NCBI GenBank assembly: GCA_015501595.1
Contig: JADNRX010000165.1
Location: 1 to 64,000 of the forward strand
Direction: 5' to 3'
Origin: Hymenopellis radicata
Taxonomy: Eukaryota; Basidiomycota; Agaricomycetes; Agaricales; Physalacriaceae
DNA length: 64,000 bases
Shown: positions 57,411 to 64,000 of the stretch, one piece after another
Position numbering within the stretch: the first letter of the stretch is position 1
How the letters are laid out: each line of letters starts with the position of its first letter
Notes under the pieces: model-generated
The model's database searches: none
The model's input: only the letters and a program-made list of their open reading frames with translations
What the model was told of the DNA's origin: nothing
Made by a program: the position numbers and the translations under genes

Positions 57411-60400
57411 ATGGACAACTCCAATTTTTATTCTTCATGGATGCAGTCGACGCCGCAGCAGCCGCAGGCATCGCTGTTGAACGAACCGTCCCAACAAAGC
57501 CGGCACGAGGCACATCCGTCGTCCTCGCTTGATGACTGGGCCAAGCAGCCACCGCGTACAGCGTCCAACGGATCCCTCGGCGGGAGCACGTCGGCAACAA
57601 CGCCGAACGCCCATATGACGCTGCAGGAGCTGCTCGGTAGCGTTGGGGGTGAGTCGACTATTATCGCCCATACCAAATTCTCACACGCTCATTATCTACT
57701 AGCCGGGGTCGACGACGGTCAACAGTCGTCCTTTTTCCAGTCCTTCAGCCAGTATAATATACCGAACAATGCTCCCTACAATAACATTCCGTATGGCGCA
57801 TCATGGCAGTCGTCGCCCTCAAATCACGTGCCCTTGTCGTCCTATTCGAGCCTGAACGGCGCGACCTCGACGAGCTCACAGCCGTCGCAGCAGCAACAAC
57901 AACGAATACCGCAACATTCTCCACCACCACAACATCAATCTCCTCCAATCATTGAGTAGGTCTCCGTTCATCAAGATTTCTGCAATCGTCTGACAGCCGA
58001 TTCTAGCCCCGCTCTAACCATAAATGGATCCGGTTCCAACGGCATCCCCCACTACTCACCGCCCCCACCGACGCCAACCTACGGCGCTCAACCTTCCCCG
58101 CCAATCCAGCAATCAAATCCACAGTCACGATCACAACTATTTTCCCTCCAACAGCATTTATCTCTCGGCAACAACAACAATAGCAATCCCTATTTATATT
58201 CCCAATCATTTCCACAACTCGCACAGTCTTCCTTAGCACATGCATCGCAAGGCCAAGGGACCCTTTCACCCCAGGCCCTTCATACTTCTTCTCCCGGGCC
58301 GATGATGGGCGTCTTGCCATCTCAGTTTTACGGCAAACCTGCACAGTCAACTCCGCCACAGCCTTCCCAACAGCTGCAGCCACAGCAAATACGGAATCTG
58401 CTACAGTCACAGTCACAGCTGCAGCAGCCTCAATCACAGCCTCCTCCGCCTCCCCAACCTCAAGGACCTTCTCCACAGGAACGTAAAGAGAGGTTACTTG
58501 CGAGCATCAGACCTCTCCTCGGCGTAAACGCGTTCACCGGGGCGGGCGCCGTGAACAATCTCGTATCAAGTTGGATGAGTATGGATCTGCCGATGTCGAC
58601 GCGACGACACGTATGGAGATTCTAACCAAGATCCGGGATTGTGCCGCGAATCACTACTTTCGCGCGTGGCTCGAGAACCCCACCGCTATGGATATAACAC
58701 GAGAGTGGTTAAAGGCGCCCATCGGGAGTGAAGACCAGGAATTGGTTGGCACCGTCATGCCTTTGCTCCATGTGCGTCGTGCACGCAGCGTGTTGGATGA
58801 CTACAAGCCTCACCTCGTCTTTGTAGATTCTAGACCGTTTTCCGATAACGCTCGAGACCCTCAAGGCCACCAAGCTCGGTAAAATCATAGTCAAGCTAAC
58901 CAAGAACCCTCCTTCGCCTGGTGAGTCTTGTCTCATTTTAGTTACGCGCCCGTTTGCTCGGCGCTTGTGCGTCCCCATGCGCTTGATTTTGAACGTGCAT
59001 CTCCGGTTCTTCATAGTAATAGCACTTCGGGTCGCCCCCATGAATTTAATATACATGAACCTAATGCTTTCGCGCTCTTGTAGCGATCAAGGACATGGCT
59101 CTTAATCTCGAACGCAAATGGCGAAATATGATTGACGGCGTAACCGGAAAGGAAGAGGGTGAGTCACGTCGGTTCACTTTAATTGAAAATAGCCTGAAAT
59201 AGTCATGTCCGTAGAGCCAAAGTCGAAGAAACGCAAGATGGAGACTCCGCCCCGACAAAGATGCCTGCGCCTGTCAAGAAAGCGCGACGAAACCGCCGGT
59301 AGTGACGAAAAAGGTGGTTGCGACGCCGGGGAATCTCAAGGATGCCAAGTCTGATTCCTCATTCTTTTCCGAGAAGAAGGTGAAAAAGCTGCCCAAATTC
59401 ACCAAGGCGCCCCCGCCTGTATCGGTGAAGAAGGAGGATACGAACATTGCTCTGCCGTCATCGCGAGATCCTTTCCAGGAAGCATTACAATCGATGGTAG
59501 GGAAGGGTCTGAAAGATTCCGCCGCAACGCCACCGCCTGCGTCCCATTCTACTTCCGTGGCCCCGGAGAGTGGACGGCCAAGTAAGAAGAAGAAGACGGT
59601 GCAATGGGCCGCTGACAACGAGCTCGAGGCTGTTCGCTTCATCGAAAAGGCTGTCTATGATGATGATCCCGTAGATGTCAGCTACTTTCTCGTATACTGT
59701 GTATGTCAATATCTCAACCTTTATTCTGTTTCCTTTCAGGGTACGCATTCCGCGCAGAGCGCACGAAACATGGAAAAGGGCGAGGGCGCGGCGCTGCACC
59801 GACATATATTCGAGGAAACGGTCGATTGGTCAGAGCCAATACGTCAGTCTTTGTCTTATCGCAATTGGGCACTATTCTTATTCGAAACGATGATAGCTAT
59901 CGAGATACCTGTGGACATCGAGTACAAGGAGCGCGGGCTGGAGAGCCAGGAAAAGGCGACGCAGGAGCAGCGGGAGGAGTCGGTGCTCGGCGCGTTGTAT
60001 CTGTCTCTGGCGCAGATACCTGTTTCGCCCGCGGAGGCGTCGCACGTGCTGTCGGACGCGGAGGTGGACACGCAGGTACAGGCGATGACGGTGGGGCCGG
60101 AGCTCGAAGCCGCCTTCTGGGACCCGATGACGCCGAATGTGAATGTTGCGGAGCTCATGGCGCAGCTGAACGGGGCAGGGAGGATGATGGGTGGTGGTGG
60201 TGCCGGTGGTGAACATAATGTATCTCCTATGGATGCGGCGGCGGCGCTGGCGGCTGCGATCCCGCAGGATCAGCTGCAGTCGCTGCTGTCGCAGCTGAAC
60301 CCGATCATCGGGGGCTTCGGCGGGGGGGACCCGAGTTGGAGCGCCCCGCCAGCTGATTACGGGACCGGGACCGGGACCGGGTATGCGGATGATGCGGGCC

Positions 60401-60620
60401 GATGGAGGGGGGGCTCGAGGGGCCGTGGCCGGGGAGGAGGTGGAGGAGGAGGGGGGCATAGAAATAGTAAAAGAAAACCATGCAGTTTCTTTCAGGCAGG
60501 AAGGCGAGCATTGAATCAGCATATGCGAAGAATGGAAGTTTCTGACTGTTTTTTTTTTTTGGTGTAAACAGATGCAAGTTTGGTGACCAGTGTGATTTTG
60601 CGCACGAGTATGCGTCATGA
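57411..60620 (+). CDS. PNUTS/Ppn1-like PP1 regulatory subunit (TFIIS-N and CCCH domains)
   Basis: The ATG at 57,411 follows a CT-poor leader. Residues 1-330 are Gln/Pro/Ser-rich. A TFIIS N-terminal domain follows (MEILTKIRDC, LVGTVMPLLH, ILDRFPITLETLKATKLGKI, IKDMALNLERKWR). Then come a Lys-rich linker, KKKKTVQW (RVxF PP1-docking motif) near 59,590, EIPVDIEYKERG, a Gly/Arg-rich stretch and a CCCH zinc finger CSFFQAGRCKFGDQCDFAH; its last intron uses a GC donor (ag|gcgagc). The domain order is that of PNUTS. The frame needs one missing base near 58,569, near 59,253 and near 59,286; the gene is essential in relatives, so sequence error is likelier than loss. Confidence 0.8.
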
Positions 60621-60631
60621 CGATGGAGAGG

Positions 60632-60662
60632 GAGGAGGGAGGGAGGGAGGGAGGGAGGGAGA
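60632..60662. repeat. GGGA simple repeat
   Basis: About seven GGGA units with interruptions, in the 3' flank of the PNUTS-like gene just after its stop. Confidence 0.85.
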
Positions 60663-61142
60663 GAGGGGTTTTTATGTATGGTACCCTACTGTCGTTTTAG
60701 TATGAGTGTGTACTGGAAGCGGCGAGCATGATAATTTTCAGCGTGTTGATCTGAGCGGTTTTGACTGTCATTGTGGCTTTGAATACGCTTCTCCCTTGTT
60801 GCATGCAGATCTGCCGCCCTCACCAGCCTCATTACCCGCCATGGAGCAGAACTGCGAGGTAGCCTGACATGTAAGAACGTATACATTGAATTTCTGATAT
60901 GTTTCGGTCCCCCGAGACCTCCACCATAGGGACAACATGCCGGGCTCGTCTCTCATACAACAACGAAGGAACTTGATCAAACCCAGTCGGAGGACTTTTA
61001 AGTACTGCAAGAAATGTGTCGAGTGAGCAGGCACTGTGACGTTCTTCCGTCCCAGCTGTATATCCCAGTTCAAAAGCTTCGATGACTTTCATAAGTACTG
61101 GTGGTGCTTCTGTCTAGTACATAAATTCTTTTTCGGAAACAG

Positions 61143-61191
61143 ATGCACGTTTGGTGACCTGTGTGACTTTGCGCACGAGGATGCCTCATGA
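61143..61191 (+). pseudogene. Duplicate of the PNUTS-like last exon (half CCCH finger)
   Basis: After an acceptor-like cggaaacag, the sequence reads CTFGDLCDFAHEDAS then TGA. It parallels the true last exon, CKFGDQCDFAHEYAS, located ~570 bp upstream, including the stop position and the following gatggaga. Both Cys and the His ligand of this half-finger are kept. The preceding exon is not duplicated, so it could only work as an alternative last exon; otherwise it is a relic of local duplication. Confidence 0.65.
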
Positions 61192-63006
61192 TTTGTAGCG
61201 AAGATGGAGAAAGAGAGAAGGGGGCGTAAATCTCGGCATCATCGAGGTCACTGAGCCTGATGTTCTTCTGCTGAGCTTTGAATAGCACTCGTTATGCTCT
61301 GTCGCGTTGCATTATTTGGGGGACTTAGCTCCGTACGTACAGAGGCCAGACACTTCTATCCGAGGACCAAACTTGAACGAGGTATATGTTCGCTCACTCC
61401 CGCGATTAAGATATGTCTTAGGAAAACTCTATGTTTCGCTTACGGACTGACGTCGGTTATGCTTGAGCGCATTTCATCCAATACCGATGTTGCGTCCGGC
61501 GGTTGTCCGAGTCTCAGTTACCGACACGACGTGTTTCAACAAGAGCGAGCGTGGGAACTTTCCTAACTTGCGTCCCCCAATCACCAGCCAATCACTGATC
61601 AGTTGATATGCCTGGCATTTAGCCTTGCTAGGCATGTCGACAGTCGTCCTATATCCCATCTGGTCCCAGATATAGAGAATCGTTGATGAGAACATATTTT
61701 TTCTCTCAGCGATTTGCGGTGTTTATGCGTTTACTACTAGTCATCTGATATCAACGCTCGGGCCCAAGTGCCCTTCATGGAGCGAGATACAAGCCGGTAA
61801 TGACTTTTTGCCATCTCGAAAGGCTTCTACTTTACTCTGGTCTCTATTCAAGTTGTCCCTGGGTACTATGCTGGTGCTCACTGAGCTCGCCACAATTGAC
61901 AATACTCGTGGCGGACTTGATTTCGACGCTGTGTTACGACGCGACCGGTAAGAGCCAATTAATTGTCTTAGACTCCAGCATACTTACTTGTCTCAGACTC
62001 CAGTGCATGCCATCAACTGCGCGAAGTGTCGTCCGAGGGGAAAACAGGAGGAACGCGACTCGTGTCCGCTCCTGGATGATATCTGAGCTCGTGCTGCTCA
62101 ACAGCGCGGGGAAGAACACGTCCACGGCCCACGGAGCGAACCAAGACTGTGCACGGGAATACATGATGACGATCAGACCGAGTGTTCAGGGCGTTTGAAT
62201 GTGCGCATGAGCTGATTGCGTTAGCAGCTCGGATCAAACTCTTGCAGTGCAATCTGTCCTCGCCGCGGAAGAGTTATGACGGAGCATAGGCAATAACGGC
62301 AGCAGGCATCGAGGACTTGCTCGGACTTGATATCCACGGACGAGCTCGATCCATGTCCTCGCCGACGTGCTCCGTGGAGCACAAGGTGTAAAGAGTCGCC
62401 ATGGACCAACGAGGTAGTACCCACCGTCGTTGTATACGCGGAAGCTGACAAGGTACCAGGTTTCGCCTACGATTCAGTTAAATACTAGTGTCCAGCCATT
62501 CTTTACATCCTCCCAGCCCTCCCAATGGAATCTCTTCTTGTGAACGCTCAGCACATCCCGATACTGTTGTAATCGCCATTGGCAATATGGTCCGCTGTCC
62601 AAAGGAGATAGGCTACCGGGGCTAGGTTTGGTTATGCTTGAAGGAGCGACTTGCATGCTGAGAAATCGGCGGGCGAAATACTTGAAGTTACTAGATAGCG
62701 GGGTGTCCATGCAGGCCTCCCTTCATCTGTTGATTCATCGTAGGTATGAAGCCTTGGTTCGGCAAGCCCTCACTAACTCTAGTTCTTAGATGCAGACCTT
62801 GAAATGTCTCCGTAGATCTATTAACAATTCCGATTTAGATCGCCTTTACAACACGATCCCGACCCTGCTGATGTCCCTCCTGAGTGATTTCAGATGTACT
62901 GCAACGACGTCGGAGTGTTGAGTTATCATTCGCCCTCAATGCTCTGTATAAAGGCGAACAGAGTAAATGCCTGAATCATCAGTTCAAAGCGATTCACTTC
63001 ACAGCG
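61192..63006. other. Intergenic
   Basis: No gene could be supported. Minus-strand pieces at 62,474-62,710 (SLSPLDSGPYCQWRLQQYRD) and 62,330-62,455 (FRVYNDGGYYLVGPWRLF) look protein-like but cannot be joined. The last 70 bp hold TGTATAAAGG (near 62,945), a TATA box for the next gene. Confidence 0.4.
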
Positions 63007-64000
63007 ATGGCACCTCAATCCTCTCTCCAAATCTTTCCCAAGAACGCGCTGGCCTCTCTGACTAAATTCACCTTCACCTCACCTCGATCTTGGTTTGCCG
63101 CACTAGCGCGCCAATCGATCCTCTCCGCCATGGGCGGCGCTATTACTATCGGATCTCTTGTCGTCGACGACTGTGAAGGGACGCACTCGTATGGCACCTT
63201 CACACCAGATTGCAACCACGTCCACATAAAGGTTAAGAGCGATGACTTTTGGCTCCGCCTTTTATTGTGAGCACATCGCGGTCCAACTTGTACACACATT
63301 CTGATCGGTGCTTCTTCCTCAGATCGGGTGATCTAGGCTGTATGTCGCGTAACTGCCGATCTTTTCAGCGTTCTAACCCTATATAGTCAGCGAAGCCTAT
63401 ATGATTGGCGATATCGAGGTGCCTGATCTCAGAGCTGCTATGAACGTAAGTACAGATTCGCGCTGTGCTCTCAAGCGGTCGCTAACCTCGACAATCAACT
63501 AGCTCTGGCTTGATAACCAGTCTGGGATGGAAGACACACTATCCTCAACATTCACTCGCATCACATCAACTGTCTCCGGATTCTATAACTCGTATCTCGG
63601 TCAGACTAAGGCGAACGCGCGACTTAACGTGATTGCATCGTACGACCAGTCAAACGAACTATTCAAGGCCTTCTTGTCCCAGGAAATGATGTACTCATGT
63701 GCCTTGTGGGACGACGCAGAAGGCGGCGTTCGTGGAGACCTCGACTTGGGCCCTACACCGGGCGACCTTGAAGCCGCTCAACGCCGCAAACTTCACCATG
63801 TCCTGAGACAGGCGCGGGTGAAGCCTGGTGACCACATACTTGAATTTGGCTCCGGGTGGGGTGGCCTGGCAATTGAGGTTAGCATTATTCGGCGCCTCAC
63901 ATGCTCTTGCTTATCGCTAAAGGGAACAGGCTGCCGGCACTTTTGGATGCACAGTCGTCACCCTGACGCTATCGATTGAGCAAAAGACCTTGGCTGAGGA
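63007..64000 (+). CDS. Cyclopropane-fatty-acyl-phospholipid synthase, 5' part
   Basis: ATG at 63,007 in gcgATGgc. The exons read AMGGAITIGSLVVDD, GTFTPDCNHVHIKVKSDDFW and WLRLLLSGDLGFSEAYMIGD (with a 17-nt exon, 63322-63338), then VPDLRAAMNLWLDN, LNVIASYDQSNELFKAFLSQ, MMYSCALWDD and the SAM-binding motif ILEFGSGWGGLAIE, followed by TVVTLTLSIEQKTLAE at the window edge. This is the fungal CFA/mycolic cyclopropane synthase family, which adds a methylene from S-adenosylmethionine to unsaturated phospholipid acyl chains. About 300 of an expected ~450 residues are visible. Introns are ~45-55 nt. The gene is cut by the window, not broken. Confidence 0.9.

Noticed and set aside
59703..60618. Long frames on the alternative plus frame and the minus strand across the PNUTS-like 3' half
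   Set aside because: These are shadows of the GC-rich coding sequence, and the main frame has clear domains.

Overview
The window is nuclear DNA of a filamentous basidiomycete, most likely an Agaricomycete. Genes have many introns of about 40-60 nt with GT..AG ends, core promoters with TATA boxes and pyrimidine-rich starts are common, and the families present are typical of mushrooms (FunK1 kinase, DUF6589-like protein, DUF1479 oxygenase, cupredoxin, a macrofungal GPI-type secreted protein, gamma-glutamyltransferase). No tRNA, rRNA, CRISPR or prokaryotic feature was seen.

Region 1 (1-25,332) is a large tandem duplication. A unit of about 11.1-11.2 kb occurs at 1-11,141 and 11,142-22,347, and the first 3 kb of a third, more diverged unit occupies 22,348-25,332. 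Each unit starts with a GAGGAGACG/CACGAAGACG minisatellite, followed by a six-exon DUF6589-like gene. The first two units then carry a truncated copy of the 5' part of a DUF1479 gene whose intact parent lies just after the third unit (26,512-28,326). The remaining ~7.5 kb of each full unit, which looks empty at first, holds an intron-dense reading frame on the minus strand (11 exons, about 276 codons open in copy 1), a set of tandemly repeated exon-like modules, ~250-bp repeats, and at the distal end a TATA box followed by a hairpin that keeps its fold but not its sequence between copies. Copy 1 of the DUF6589-like gene has several single-base indels, all within the first ~2.05 kb of the window, so it may be broken or may reflect poor sequence at a contig end.

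Region 2 (25.3-43.5 kb) is ordinary gene territory: DUF1479 dioxygenase-like protein, a minus-strand cupredoxin, a FunK1 kinase, a minus-strand secreted Ser-rich protein, and a minus-strand RAD16-type SNF2/RING repair protein. After these come a mariner-like MITE, a decaying unrecognised gene, and a small protein with two candidate PP1-docking motifs.

Region 3 (43.5-64 kb) holds a vWA protein, a fragment of the RAD16 C-terminal region in its upstream flank, gamma-glutamyltransferase, two head-to-head WW-domain proteins that share a 12-nt microexon, an HMG-box protein, a PNUTS/Ppn1-like PP1 regulator with a duplicated last exon downstream, and the 5' part of a cyclopropane-fatty-acid synthase running off the right edge.

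Functionally, the RAD16-like, HMG-box and PNUTS-like genes are nuclear housekeeping. The cupredoxin, Ser-rich protein and GGT are probably secreted or wall-associated. The left third is the unusual part, dominated by local duplication and decay.
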